Positions 16,537-26,900 of a stretch of 50,408 bases of DNA are shown piece after piece. The translations under genes were made by a program, and so were the position numbers. Source of the stretch: an uncultured Fenollaria sp. (GTDB lineage: Bacteria > Bacillota > Clostridia > Tissierellales > Peptoniphilaceae); NCBI RefSeq assembly GCF_946221515.1, contig NZ_CAMJVK010000005.1, positions 1 to 50,408 on the forward strand, given 5' to 3'. Each line of letters starts with the position of its first letter. Position 1 is the first letter of the stretch. The notes under the pieces were generated by a model. It saw only the letters and a list, made by a program, of their open reading frames with translations. It searched no databases and was not told the origin of the DNA.

Positions 16537-16565
16537 AAAGGGGAAAGAAAATCTCTTCCCCCTTT
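16537..16565 (-). terminator. Terminator of the opp operon
   Basis: An imperfect hairpin of G-rich and C-rich arms (AAAGGGG on one side, CCCCTTT on the other) lies just after oppF on the minus strand and is followed by TTTAAAATATT. It separates opp from the vanZ-like gene. Confidence 0.6.
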
Positions 16566-16582
16566 AATCATATTCTTAAAAA

Positions 16583-17602
16583 TTATTTGTTTCCTAAATC
16601 TTGTGTTACCTTTGCATCTTTTAAGTCTATCATACCATTGTCATACAAGTGGCATGCGCAGAAGTGTTCAGGTTTTAACTCCTTAAGTTCAGGTTCAACT
16701 TTGTGGCAGATGTCCATAGCATATCTACATCTGTTAACAAATTTACATCCTGGTGGAGTGTTGATTGGTGAAGGCACTTCTCCTTCAAGCTTGATTCTGT
16801 TCTTTGCTGATCCTGCATGTGGGTCTGGTACTGGTATAGCACTCATCAAAGCTTGTGTATATGGATGAAGTGATGCTTCATAAATTTGTGAACTTTCTGC
16901 AAGTTCAACGATTGATCCAAGGTACATTACTGCGATTCTGTCAGAAATGTGCTTAACCATGGATAAGTCGTGTGAGATAAACATGTATGTTAAGCCAAGT
17001 TCGTCTTGAAGCTTGTTTAGTAGGTTAACAATTTGCGCTTGAATAGATACGTCTAGAGCTGAGATAGGTTCGTCGCAGACAATGAATGATGGTTCTACAG
17101 CAAGTGATCTTGCTATACCAACTCTTTGTCTTTGTCCACCTGAAAGCTCATGTGGGTATCTAAGAGCGTGTTCCTTGTTTAGACCTACTTTGTCAAGTAA
17201 TTCATTTATCTTAGCTTGTCTTTCTTCATGACTATAGTTGAAGTGAACATCCATACCTTCAGCAATGATGTCACCAACTGTGATTCTTGGGTCAAGTGAT
17301 GCATATGGGTCTTGGAAGATGTATTGGGCGTTCTTCTTGAAGTCAATAGCTTCCTTACCTCTAAGTGAGTGAATGTCTTTACCGTTAAATAAAGCTTGTC
17401 CTTTAGTAGCTCTGTACATACCAAGAACTGTTCTACCACAAGTTGTCTTACCGCAACCAGATTCACCTACAACGCCGAATGTTTCGCCCTTGTAGATGTC
17501 AAAGCTAACATTATCAACAGCTTTAAGAGTTTTACCCTTGCCAACATTGAAGTGTTTACTTAAGTTTTTAACTTCTATAAGTTTTTCAGTAAATTTAGCC
17601 AT
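16583..17602 (-). CDS. oppF: Oligopeptide ABC transporter ATPase OppF
   Basis: A 339-residue cytosolic ATPase of the peptide importer. Walker A is GESGCGKTTCGRT, the Q-loop lies in YIFQDPYASLDP, the signature is LSGGQRQRVGIARSL, followed by Walker B VCDEPISALD and the switch histidine SHDLSM. The C-terminal oligopeptide-type extension has the cluster-like cysteines CKFVNRCRYAMDIC. The start codon overlaps the oppD stop by one base (TAATG), and the ribosome-binding site lies inside oppD, so translation is coupled. It is the last gene of oppABCDF. Confidence 0.97.
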   Translation of the reverse strand: MAKFTEKLIEVKNLSKHFNVGKGKTLKAVDNVSFDIYKGETFGVVGESGCGKTTCGRTVLGMYRATKGQALFNGKDIHSLRGKEAIDFKKNAQYIFQDPYASLDPRITVGDIIAEGMDVHFNYSHEERQAKINELLDKVGLNKEHALRYPHELSGGQRQRVGIARSLAVEPSFIVCDEPISALDVSIQAQIVNLLNKLQDELGLTYMFISHDLSMVKHISDRIAVMYLGSIVELAESSQIYEASLHPYTQALMSAIPVPDPHAGSAKNRIKLEGEVPSPINTPPGCKFVNRCRYAMDICHKVEPELKELKPEHFCACHLYDNGMIDLKDAKVTQDLGNK

Positions 17603-18633
17603 TAATATGCTCCTCCTCTCATTGCATCCCAGTCAATATCTCCAGCTAATTCATTTTCTAGCCAGCACCAGTTGTGGTGTGTAGGAGATAGTTCAGTCTT
17701 AGGAGGGTGTACCTTTTTACAGATTTCCATCGCTCTAGAGCATCTAGCTGCAAATGGGCATCCTGGTAATGGTAATAATAGGTCTGGTGGTGTACCGCCT
17801 AAAGCTCTAAGCTCAACGTCTTTTGCGTGAACCTTTGGAATAGAGTTAAGTAGAGCCCATGTGTATGGGTGTCTAGCATTGTAGAAGATTTCATCTGTAG
17901 TTCCTTCTTCAACGATATCACCTGCATACATAACTTGAATTCTCTCAGCAAAGTTAGCTACTACGCCAAGGTCATGAGTTACAAGTATGATGGCTGTGTT
18001 TAATCTGTTCTTAAGGTCTTGTAATAAGTCAAGTATTTGTGCTTGAATAGTTACGTCAAGTGCTGTTGTTGGCTCGTCAGCTAAAAGAAGCTTTGGATTA
18101 CATGAAAGTGCAATCGCAATCATAACTCTTTGTCTCATACCGCCTGATAATTCGTGTGGATATGATTTAAGTCTGTTTTTTGCTTCTGGTATTTGAACTA
18201 GTTCTAGTAAGTCAACAGCAACCTTGTCAGCTTCAGCGCCGCTTAATTGTCTGTGTATCTTTAATGCTTCTTTGATTTGGTCCCCTATACGCATAGTTGG
18301 GTTCAATGAAGTCATTGGGTCTTGGAATATCATAGATATATCATTACCTCTAAGGTCTGTTAATTCCTTGGAGTTCATAGCTAAGACATCCTTACCGTTA
18401 AATGTAATTTGTGATTCTTTCTTTATTTCACTACTGTCCTTTGGAAGTAGTCTCATTAGTGATTTTGCTGTAACGCTCTTTCCGCATCCACTTTCACCTA
18501 CGAAAGCCAATGTTTCACCTGGATAAAGGTGGAAGTCTAAACCTCTAACTGCCTTTACTTCACCAGCGTAAGTATGGAAAGAAACGTTAAGATTTTTAAC
18601 ATCTAATAGTTTTTCTCTATTGTTTTCCATCAT
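17602..18633 (-). CDS. oppD: Oligopeptide ABC transporter ATPase OppD
   Basis: A 343-residue ATPase and partner of OppF. Walker A is GESGCGKSVTAKSL, the signature LSGGMRQRVMIAIAL, Walker B LLADEPTTALD and the H-loop THDLGV. The C-terminal region carries the cysteines of the oligopeptide-type extension (GCPFAARCSRAMEIC). Two ATGs are adjacent at 18633 and 18630; the second has better spacing from GGAGG. It follows oppC by 7 bp. Confidence 0.97.
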   Translation of the reverse strand: MMENNREKLLDVKNLNVSFHTYAGEVKAVRGLDFHLYPGETLAFVGESGCGKSVTAKSLMRLLPKDSSEIKKESQITFNGKDVLAMNSKELTDLRGNDISMIFQDPMTSLNPTMRIGDQIKEALKIHRQLSGAEADKVAVDLLELVQIPEAKNRLKSYPHELSGGMRQRVMIAIALSCNPKLLLADEPTTALDVTIQAQILDLLQDLKNRLNTAIILVTHDLGVVANFAERIQVMYAGDIVEEGTTDEIFYNARHPYTWALLNSIPKVHAKDVELRALGGTPPDLLLPLPGCPFAARCSRAMEICKKVHPPKTELSPTHHNWCWLENELAGDIDWDAMRGGAY

Positions 18634-18640
18634 TAGCCTC

Positions 18641-19573
18641 CTACTTTCTTAGTTTTGGATCAAGTGCGTCTCTAAGTCCATCGCCTAATAGTGTGAAGCA
18701 TAACATTGTTATAGCTATCATTAGTGATGGGAAGAACATTTGATGTGGCAAGTACATGAAGGTACTTGTCGCTTCAGAACACATAATACCCCAAGATGTT
18801 GCAGGTGATTGAAGACCTATACCTAAGTATGATAGGAAGGCTTCTGAGAATATAAAGCCTGGAACGTCAAATGTTATACCTACTATAAGTATAGGCATAG
18901 CATTTGGTATTAAGTGTCTTGTAATTATCTTCCAAGAGCTTACGCCAAGTGTTCGAGCTGCAAGAACGTATTCTTGAGCCTTTATTCTTAGTACTTCAGC
19001 ACGAACTATACGAGCTGTACCTGTCCAACCTGTTATAGTTAAGGCAAGTAATAGAGTACCTATGTTTTTTGATTGTAGTCTGATTTGTAGTACGATTACT
19101 ACTAGTAGATATGGTAGTGAAGCTAGAATTTCTAGGATTCTCATCATTACAATATCAACTGCGCCACCAACGTATCCTGAGATAGCACCATATAATAAAC
19201 CAACTATTGTTGAAATAAGTGCGCCAGCAAGACCGATAACAAGTGATGTTCTACCTGCGTAGAAAACTCTTGTAAATATGTCACGGCCGGCACTATCGGT
19301 ACCAAACCAGAATTGTGAGTTAGGTAGTATGTCTTTTGTTTTTGAAGACATCGCTATAGGACTGTAACTGTTGAAGTATGGTCCAAATATAATTAAAAAT
19401 ACAAGTATGCCTAGCAAAACAAGTGCTAGCATAGCTACTTTATTCTCTTTTAATCTTCTCCATGCGTCTTGCCAAAAAGATATTGAAGGTCTAGCAATAT
19501 GTTCTGCTTCTTCATTGTCTTTTGGTATCCTTTTGAACATCTCAGGAGTAAGTTTTAAATCTTTTTCTTCCAT
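18641..19573 (-). CDS. oppC: Oligopeptide ABC transporter permease OppC
   Basis: A 310-residue inner permease with a cytosolic N-terminus and about six membrane helices. The N-terminal segment SFWQDAWRRLKENK and the periplasmic-side motif FGTDSAGRDIFTRVFYAGRTSL are typical of OppC/DppC. The EAA loop that contacts the ATPases is around AARTLGVSSWKIITRHLIPN. AGGAGG precedes the start, and oppB ends 13 bp upstream. Confidence 0.97.
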   Translation of the reverse strand: MEEKDLKLTPEMFKRIPKDNEEAEHIARPSISFWQDAWRRLKENKVAMLALVLLGILVFLIIFGPYFNSYSPIAMSSKTKDILPNSQFWFGTDSAGRDIFTRVFYAGRTSLVIGLAGALISTIVGLLYGAISGYVGGAVDIVMMRILEILASLPYLLVVIVLQIRLQSKNIGTLLLALTITGWTGTARIVRAEVLRIKAQEYVLAARTLGVSSWKIITRHLIPNAMPILIVGITFDVPGFIFSEAFLSYLGIGLQSPATSWGIMCSEATSTFMYLPHQMFFPSLMIAITMLCFTLLGDGLRDALDPKLRK

Positions 19574-19586
19574 GTCTACCTCCTGA

Positions 19587-20516
19587 TTAATCTTCTGATA
19601 ACTTGATTCTTGGGTCTATGATTACATATAGTATATCTACAACTAATGTAGCAACTATAAATAAGAAGGCAAAGAATATTGTTGATGAAATGATCATCGG
19701 ATAGTCTCTGTCATTGATTGATGATACTAAGAAGAATCCTAAGCCTGGTATAGAGAATATCTTTTCTATAACGAAGGAACCTGCAAAGATACCACCAATT
19801 TGTGGTCCAAGTATAGTTAGTGATGGAATAAATGCGTTTTTAAACACATGCTTTCTTATAATGTTAAATTCGCTTACGCCTTTTGCTCTTGCTGTTAAGA
19901 TATAGTCTGAGTTAATAACTTCAAGTACCGAAGATCTCATGTATCTTGCGTAAGTTGCTATAGTACCAAAGCTTAGTGCTATAACAGGAAGCACAGCGTG
20001 CTTAACTGTTCCCCAGCCAAATACTGGTAGCACATTAAGTTTGTTAGCAAATATATATTGAAGTAATGTCGCTAATACGAATGATGGTAGTACTATACCT
20101 ATAATTGCAAGGAACATAACTAAGTAGTCAGGCCACTTACCTCTATTTAACGCGGCTATGATACCTAAGGTCATACCTAGTACGAAGCCTACGACTAGAG
20201 CTGTTCCGCCTAATGCACCTGATATTGGCGCTGTCTTAAATATTCTATCCGCAATCTTTACACCTGGATATGTAATTGATTCACCGAAGTCTCCATGAGC
20301 TAAGTTCTTTAAGAACAAGCCGTATTGTTCATGCAACGGTTTATCCAAGCCATACTTCTTTTCAAAGTTAATTCTGATTTGTTCTGGTAAGTTCTTTTGG
20401 ACTCTAACGGTCAAAGGGTCTCCAGGAATAGTATGCATTAGATAAAATGTTGCTGTAGTGATTATAAAAAGAGTAATAAATAAATAAACAACTCTTTTTA
20501 CGATATACTTTATCAT
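19587..20516 (-). CDS. oppB: Oligopeptide ABC transporter permease OppB
   Basis: A 309-residue permease that pairs with OppC. It begins YIVKRVVYLFITLFIITTATFYLMHTIPGDP, spread over the first helix and the PGDP motif of the family. The EAA loop is TARAKGVSEFNIIRKHVFKN. About six membrane helices are visible. GGAGG precedes the ATG. An 80-bp gap with a hairpin separates it from the upstream oppA gene. Confidence 0.97.
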   Translation of the reverse strand: MIKYIVKRVVYLFITLFIITTATFYLMHTIPGDPLTVRVQKNLPEQIRINFEKKYGLDKPLHEQYGLFLKNLAHGDFGESITYPGVKIADRIFKTAPISGALGGTALVVGFVLGMTLGIIAALNRGKWPDYLVMFLAIIGIVLPSFVLATLLQYIFANKLNVLPVFGWGTVKHAVLPVIALSFGTIATYARYMRSSVLEVINSDYILTARAKGVSEFNIIRKHVFKNAFIPSLTILGPQIGGIFAGSFVIEKIFSIPGLGFFLVSSINDRDYPMIISSTIFFAFLFIVATLVVDILYVIIDPRIKLSED

Positions 20517-20548
20517 ATTATCCTCCTAATTTCTTCTTATAAGCTAAG

Positions 20549-20570
20549 AAAAGGGGAAGAATCCCCTTTT
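20549..20570 (-). terminator. Hairpin between oppA and oppB, likely an attenuator
   Basis: A 9-bp stem (AAAAGGGGA with TCCCCTTTT) around a 4-base loop, lying between oppA and oppB. Because the permease and ATPase genes downstream have no visible promoter, it is likely partial: it would let the binding-protein mRNA be more abundant than the rest. Confidence 0.65.
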
Positions 20571-20595
20571 CTAGTTTATAAATTGTTATTTCTAA

Positions 20596-22365
20596 CTATT
20601 TTCTTCCGCTTGTGTATATTCTAGACATACCCATAGTTGAGAAGTAGTTATAGCTTGCATTTCTGATGTAAGATCTTCTGAAGATGTGAGCTATACCGTG
20701 TACAACTGGTACTAGAGCTGGATCGTCATGAACGATGATCTTTTCAGCGTCATGAAGAATTTGGCATCTTTCGTCTGGGTCGATAGTTTCTCTTGCTTTG
20801 TCAATTAAAGCGTCGAAATCAGCGTTTTCATATCCTACTGGATAAGCAGCTGTCTTAGAATATTCAGTTTCTAGGAAGTTAGCAGGGTCGTTAAAGTCTG
20901 CACTCCAAGCTAACCATGCGATATCCCAATCTTTACCAGTATTAACAATATTGATAAATTGAGACCATTCTTGGTTATCTACTTCAACTTGGCAACCTAA
21001 AACTTCGCTTAAGTTTTGTTGAATGAATTCACTTGATTTTCTACCATCTTGAGATGTGTTTGAACCAAGTAATCTTAATGTAACTGCTGATGGATCTTCT
21101 CCAAGTCCGTCTTCCTTCATACCTTCGATGAATAGAGCCTTTGGATCTGGATTTTCTTCCATTAACTTAGATACCCAACCTTCACCAAGTTTGTTAAATT
21201 CTTTAGCTTGGCAAGTAACAGCTGGTGGTACAAAGTCATAAGCTGGTGTAGGAACACCGTTCATGCATGTGTCGATTAATTCTTGTCTATCAAGAGCTAT
21301 AGATATAGCTTGTCTAATCTTATTGCTCTTAACTCTAGAATCTTCAGTTAAGTTGTACATGAAGTAGTCAGTACCTGGGTTAGCTCTTACGAAGCTATAG
21401 TAATCAGGGTTGTCTAAGAATTGGCTTCTCCACTTAGGGTCACCAACACCTGCAAAGTCGATTTGACCTGCTTTAAGTGCGTTGTAGATAGTGTTTGAGT
21501 CTTTGATTATAGATACTTTATATTTACTTAATTTTACGTTGTCTTTATCCCAGTAATCTTCATTCTTAACAAAGTTTTGTTCTGAGTTGATAACCCAATC
21601 GCTTAGAATGAATGGTCCACATTGTGGAGTAGTTTCAGGGCTTGTTGAGTAAGAGTCACCGTATTGTTCTACTAAGTCTTTTCTTTCTGGGAAGAAAACT
21701 CTTTGAGTAACTAGGTCTAAGAAATAAGGTGTCTTAGCTGCTAGTGTGATTTCTAGTGTGTAATCATCTGTTGCTTTAACGCCAACTTCATCTAATGCTA
21801 CATCACCTGCGTTAGCAGCTTCTGCATTTGCGATGTTGTATAGCATGTTAGCATATGGACAAACTGTATCTGGATCGATACATCTTAAAATACCATATTC
21901 ATAGTCTTTTGCAGTAACTTCTTGGCCGTCGTTCCATTTGTTACCTTGTCTGATATGGAATGTGTAAGTAAGACCGTCTTCTGAGATATCCCAGCTTTCA
22001 GCTCCTGCTGGAACATATTCAGTTTCACCTAATTTGCCTTCTACGTCTTGGATTCTGATAAGTGGTTCAAGTACGTTTACTAATATACTGTTACCATATC
22101 TATCGTTTCCTTTTGCAGGGTCAAGAGTAGTTGGGTGAGAGTCGTCAAATGTGTTGATGTATTGATCAGCATCTGGTTCTCCACCTGTAGGGATTTCAGC
22201 AGATTGTTCTTCTTCGTTTTCTGCTGGAGTATCCTTTCCTTCATCTGTTGTTGATTCAGCTGGTTTGTCAGCATCTGTTGGCTCGTCAGCTGGTTTACAA
22301 CTTGCTAGTACGCTTATAGCCATTACTAATACAAGTAATAAAGCTAAAAACTTTTTGCTTTTCAT
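20596..22365 (-). CDS. oppA: Oligopeptide-binding lipoprotein OppA
   Basis: A 589-residue extracellular peptide-binding lipoprotein (SBP_bac_5 family). A signal peptide ends with the lipobox LASC, so Cys23 would be lipidated. A Ser/Thr/Asp/Glu-rich spacer of about 40 residues then keeps the binding domain off the membrane. The binding domain holds family motifs such as WNDGQEVTAKDYEYGILR and IRQAISIALDRQELID. The first gene of oppABCDF, it has its own strong promoter. It is the likely main nutrient uptake route here, in an organism that lives on amino acids. Confidence 0.97.
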   Translation of the reverse strand: MKSKKFLALLLVLVMAISVLASCKPADEPTDADKPAESTTDEGKDTPAENEEEQSAEIPTGGEPDADQYINTFDDSHPTTLDPAKGNDRYGNSILVNVLEPLIRIQDVEGKLGETEYVPAGAESWDISEDGLTYTFHIRQGNKWNDGQEVTAKDYEYGILRCIDPDTVCPYANMLYNIANAEAANAGDVALDEVGVKATDDYTLEITLAAKTPYFLDLVTQRVFFPERKDLVEQYGDSYSTSPETTPQCGPFILSDWVINSEQNFVKNEDYWDKDNVKLSKYKVSIIKDSNTIYNALKAGQIDFAGVGDPKWRSQFLDNPDYYSFVRANPGTDYFMYNLTEDSRVKSNKIRQAISIALDRQELIDTCMNGVPTPAYDFVPPAVTCQAKEFNKLGEGWVSKLMEENPDPKALFIEGMKEDGLGEDPSAVTLRLLGSNTSQDGRKSSEFIQQNLSEVLGCQVEVDNQEWSQFINIVNTGKDWDIAWLAWSADFNDPANFLETEYSKTAAYPVGYENADFDALIDKARETIDPDERCQILHDAEKIIVHDDPALVPVVHGIAHIFRRSYIRNASYNYFSTMGMSRIYTSGRK

Positions 22366-22407
22366 TTTAATTTCCTCCTTAAAATAAAATTAGTATCTAC
22401 AATGACT

Positions 22408-22436
22408 ATTATAAACTTTTTGATGATAAAAGTCAA
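22408..22436 (-). promoter_or_regulatory. Promoter of oppABCDF
   Basis: Minus-strand TTGACT (22431-22436) and a perfect TATAAT (22408-22413), spaced by 17 bp, about 40 bp before the oppA start, which has a GGAGG ribosome-binding site. Confidence 0.85.
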
Positions 22437-22463
22437 GTTTTTTGAATAATAATCAATAATAAA

Positions 22464-22500
22464 GCTCCGATATTGAACTTTTAAATTCATATATCGGAGC
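22464..22500 (-). terminator. Terminator after the MalQ-like gene
   Basis: A 10-bp stem (GCTCCGATAT with ATATCGGAGC) with a partly paired inner loop lies 36 bp past the MalQ-like stop codon. The minus strand continues with TTTATTATT. It ends the transcript that begins at the cysteine desulfidase gene. Confidence 0.7.
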
Positions 22501-22535
22501 CATGTGGTCGTCTATGTGCTTATATTTTATTTCGT

Positions 22536-23972
22536 CTATCGTGAGAATTGTATCATGTATTGCTTCAAAATCGTTTCCAGTTTAAGGATTATTTCATTAA
22601 TATCGACTTCCTTAGTCTTCTTTGTTACCTCTCCTCTTAAGTCCCAAAGAGCAATAATTACCTTAGAAGCGTTGGAGCTGTACATCCTTTCGATTATGTC
22701 ATAGTTATTGAAGTCCTTCTTCATCGTGTAGTCCTCTATCCTTAGCTTCATATCGCTCGATGAGTTTAAGTATTTACTTAGCTCTTTCATATCAAAGTCC
22801 GAGCTGTAGTATAAGCAAGTCTTGTCAACATTAAGCGGCAAGCTCTTTTCATCAGCATTTACGTCAAAGGCGTCTTGTATAGTCCTTGACTCGATTATCC
22901 TATCGTCTTTCATTATCTTTCTAATGATTTTCGAATTGCATCTAATATAATCAGTAAATACTTTATTTACTACATCGATATCTTTCAATACAGAAAAAAT
23001 TTCTTCTATAGGATTTTTATCCGCGCTTATAGTATCTAGGTCCATGGTCTTCGCATCGACTTTGATTGTTGTCTCGTAGTCTTCAATATCGATTAACCTA
23101 ATATAATCAAAAAGCTTTGCATAATAAGAATACTTTTCATTTATATATTCATAGCCGTCGAAGGCGATAAAATCAAAACTATAAACCAATCTCTTATCAA
23201 TTTTGCTTAGGTCCTTATCTTCTTCATCCGCTTTTATGGCGTAGTTAAGCGGTCTTAGCTTTTTGTCGACTTCGAAGTAGTCCTTCTTAGCCCACGCCTC
23301 TGAAGATATTTCATTAGCATAAAAAGGAACGTCGCACAAGATTTTTACGCCTAAGCCAGTGGCATAATTTTTTAACTTAAGATACTGCCTATACAATAAG
23401 AACTGAACGAATTCTTGGAATTTCGCTTCTTCGTCGATTTCTTCATCGATATTATCCCTATAAATGGCGATATTTATCTCTTCATCTGAAAATTCTTCAA
23501 AAACTTTCTTCTTATTATATATAGTCATGAATAAAGCGAAATCTTTTAGCCAATATTGATTTTCATTGATGAAGTCCTGGTAAATGGCCTCTTTCGTGAA
23601 GTCTTGGTAAGCTCTTTTATATACAAGGCGCAGTGCTTTTATCTTTTCATCCTTGATTAGCTCTTTGTCGTGCGCTTCGAATTTTTTCTCAGCTTCTTCA
23701 TCTAGCTTGAATATCTCTGCCGTGCTAAGTAGACCCATGTTGATGAACTCGTCTAAATCTGCGTATATTGGGTCAAACGCGAACTGAGAAATATTTTTTT
23801 CGCTTCTTAAGTCTCCGTCCATATACATGATTGGCTCTATATGCCAAATCTTTTGACCTGCTTTGTTTAAAAAATCAACCGCCTTCATGGCGTCTTTGAA
23901 AGTGCCGTGCTTGTATTTGCTCTTTAATATACTTATAGGTAAAAGTATGCCTGCTTCTCTAAGTGTATCCAA
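22536..23972 (-). CDS. MalQ-fold (GH77-like) protein lacking catalytic residues
   Basis: A 478-residue protein that aligns over most of its length with 4-alpha-glucanotransferase (amylomaltase), for example LGVKILCDVPFYANEISSEAW at 207-227 against the conserved GxPI/Y region, and WLKDFALFM. The catalytic sites are gone. The nucleophile Asp of VRIDHFRG is Ile294 (in IRLIDIED). The acid/base Glu of AEDLG is Asp341. The third Asp of THDND is Phe393. So it is probably not a glucanotransferase but a binding or scaffold protein. It is 11 bp downstream of the helicase gene and in one transcript with it. A frameshift or decay is not evident; the frame is long and intact. Confidence 0.8.
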   Translation of the reverse strand: MDTLREAGILLPISILKSKYKHGTFKDAMKAVDFLNKAGQKIWHIEPIMYMDGDLRSEKNISQFAFDPIYADLDEFINMGLLSTAEIFKLDEEAEKKFEAHDKELIKDEKIKALRLVYKRAYQDFTKEAIYQDFINENQYWLKDFALFMTIYNKKKVFEEFSDEEINIAIYRDNIDEEIDEEAKFQEFVQFLLYRQYLKLKNYATGLGVKILCDVPFYANEISSEAWAKKDYFEVDKKLRPLNYAIKADEEDKDLSKIDKRLVYSFDFIAFDGYEYINEKYSYYAKLFDYIRLIDIEDYETTIKVDAKTMDLDTISADKNPIEEIFSVLKDIDVVNKVFTDYIRCNSKIIRKIMKDDRIIESRTIQDAFDVNADEKSLPLNVDKTCLYYSSDFDMKELSKYLNSSSDMKLRIEDYTMKKDFNNYDIIERMYSSNASKVIIALWDLRGEVTKKTKEVDINEIILKLETILKQYMIQFSR

Positions 23973-23983
23973 AAAATCACCTT

Positions 23984-26900
23984 CTACTTCATATCGTTAA
24001 GTAAATCATCTATCGCCTTTGATGGATCGTAGTAATACTTTGTACTTCTGATGCTGACAAAGTTCCAGCCAACTCTTTCCAAAATATCTCTCTTTTCCAT
24101 TTGGTCGATGATTGTTTCGTCATCTATATCAAATTCTGATCCTTCTGCTTCTACTATAAATTTCTTGTCGTCTTTAATTGCGAGTAAGGCTATGTTATAT
24201 AGACCTGCTTCGACATTCGTTTTTACTCCTACGCCCCTTGCTTCAAGCTCTTTCTTAATGTCTTCTTCAAATGACGATAGCTCATATCTATTTCTCTTGT
24301 CAAAGACCATCTTGTCCTCAGGATTTATAAAGAACTCGATTAAAGTTCTTCTAATGTCGCCTAGCTTTAGGTCCTTCTTATAATCAAGCGAAGTAACTAA
24401 AACTACTTGGTCCTTGGCTCTTGATACGGCTACGTTGTATTTTTTCTTGTTCACATCGTAAGCGCCTTCGTTTAAGACCTTCATCGCTTCATCCTTTTCA
24501 TTCGAATCAACTGTCGTTAAGAAGATGATATCTCTTTCATCGCCTTGGAAGGCTGCTGGTCTGCCGCATAAGATGTTTAGCCTGTCATAATCTTGTAGGC
24601 TTAGCTTTTCTATAAGAAGCTTATCTATAAACTTAGCTTGATCTTCGCTAGCAAGCGATATTGCGCCGATTGTTTTGCCTTCATAATCAGGTTCGTCCTT
24701 TATCCTTAGGATTTCATCTGCAATGTAATTTGCTTCTGCCTCGTTAACTCTATCATCATCTCTTATGCCATCTACCTTTACTAATTTAAGCGCAGGTTGA
24801 ACCTTTGTCGATGATGACTCTCTTAGCGGCTTTATTATGCCATCGTAAGAAATAAAGTTTGAGTAAGCAGCTATCATTGGAACGCTTCTAAAGTGCTCCT
24901 TAAGCGTTAAGACTGGGAAGCTTGTCTTAAGTATGTCATACAAGGATGAGTTTAAATCATATAAATGGCTGTTTGCCACCTTGTCTTTAATATACATATC
25001 TATAAGATTTCTTTGCTTGTCTTGGTCTATACCTACCGCTTGTGGGCTTACTTGCTCATCGTCGCCGACTATGATAGCCTTTTTTGCTAATTGAAGTATA
25101 GGTATAGCCGATATATCTGCTTGAGATGCTTCATCTATGATTAAGTAATCAAATTTTTGATTATAGTCAAGACTTTCAAGCGCCTTGTCAATGGTCATAA
25201 TCCAAGCAGGAACGGCTCTTTGGCACTTCTTCATAAGTTCTTTAGCCTCTTTCTTTAGGCCAATCGCTTGCTTTCCAGTGCCTTTACCAATCTTCTTCAT
25301 TGTTAGCTGCCAGCCTTGTAGGGCTTGCTTTTTCTCAATATCATCCTTGATCTTAAGCATAAATGAGTGCCATGCCATGTTCGAAGCAAGTTCTTTCGTT
25401 ATATCATAAAGCTGCTTCTTGTACCAAGTCATCATCTTTTGATACTTTTCATAAGGCGTTCTATTTATCTTTGATATGATGCCATCAAATTGCTTGTAAT
25501 ACCAGTTCTCTTCGATATTTTCAGGCGCATCCTTAAGCCCATGTATATCGAAGCGGTTATATATAAACTCTTTCCAAGTTGGCGCAACAGCTGCCAATTC
25601 ATCAAGAAGTTCGTTTCTCTTCTTAAGTATCTTTATCTTTTCATAAGTCTTTTTAAGATTTTCAAAACTATCTCTATAGCTGTCGTAGTACTTAGTCTCA
25701 ATCGCAGTATTCATTAATAAGAGTAAATCAGATTTATTGTCCTCGTCTACTTTTAATTTATCAAGTGTATCATCAAGCTTCGCCTTAGCAGGAATGTATT
25801 TTAAATCATATTCGTCAGCGAGTTCAATGTACTTTCTTAAATCGTTTTTAATCAGCTTCATCTCTTTAATAAATGAATCGTGCGGTGAAAGAACTTTATT
25901 GTTGACAAAGATACTGTTGACGTTGATGCCCTTGTCTTGCATTAGCTTAAATAAGGACTGAACGTTCTCGTCGTAGAACTTCATTAGCTTTGTGATTAGT
26001 GGTAAATAACTTAATAGTTCTTTATTTTCGATAAGCTTTTCTCTATCGAAATCATCATTTGTCTTATATATAAGCTCATCGAATAGCGCTTTTAGCTCGG
26101 ATATCTTGATATCTAGGTTGATGTTGACTATAGCGTCGTCCATATCCTCGACAGTTACTAGACCTTGGCCGTTGATGCTAACGCTTGTAAGTACTTTCTT
26201 CCACGAGTTTTTAAACATCGCGGATATACCCTTGATTTTTTTGCCATCAACAAGTCTTGATCTCATCTCTTCAAGTGACTGTCTTAGCTCTTTTTGATTC
26301 ATATCAGCTGGGTAGATAAGTCTCTTGCCTCTTAGGTGCTCAACGTTTCTATCGTAGTAGTCATCAAGCTCTGTGATTAGCTCTGTTAGTCTAATATAGC
26401 TCTTCTTATCAGCATTGCCTGCCTTGGCACTAACAATGACTTTGATTTGCCAATCTTCTAGCTCGTCAAGACTATTGATATAGTCAATCTTTTCGTAGAT
26501 ATCGCTAAAATCTTCATCAGCCTTGCCATGGTAAAGTGCATTTTGATCAAGGTAGACTCTTTCCTTTAAAGTGATATTTCTTCTGATCTCTTCCTTAAGC
26601 GTCTTCGCTCTAAGAAGTGCTGCATCCATCGCATCTATAGTCTTTTCAAGGTCTTCTGGATTAAGTATGCTGTTTGGATCTGGTAGACCTATATTTAATT
26701 CTTTTTCGTCCTCTCTCGTAAGAGCCTCGTTTGAGTAGTACAAAAAGTCTATGTCTCCCTTTGATATCGGTAGTGCCTCGTATAGCTTTACCTCGCCCGG
26801 TATCTTGTTTAGACCGTCGTGATCATGCAAAAATCTTGCCGCGTCTATTGGGCTGAAGACTTCATCACCTATATTAATACTCTTTAGCTCAGATGATTTG

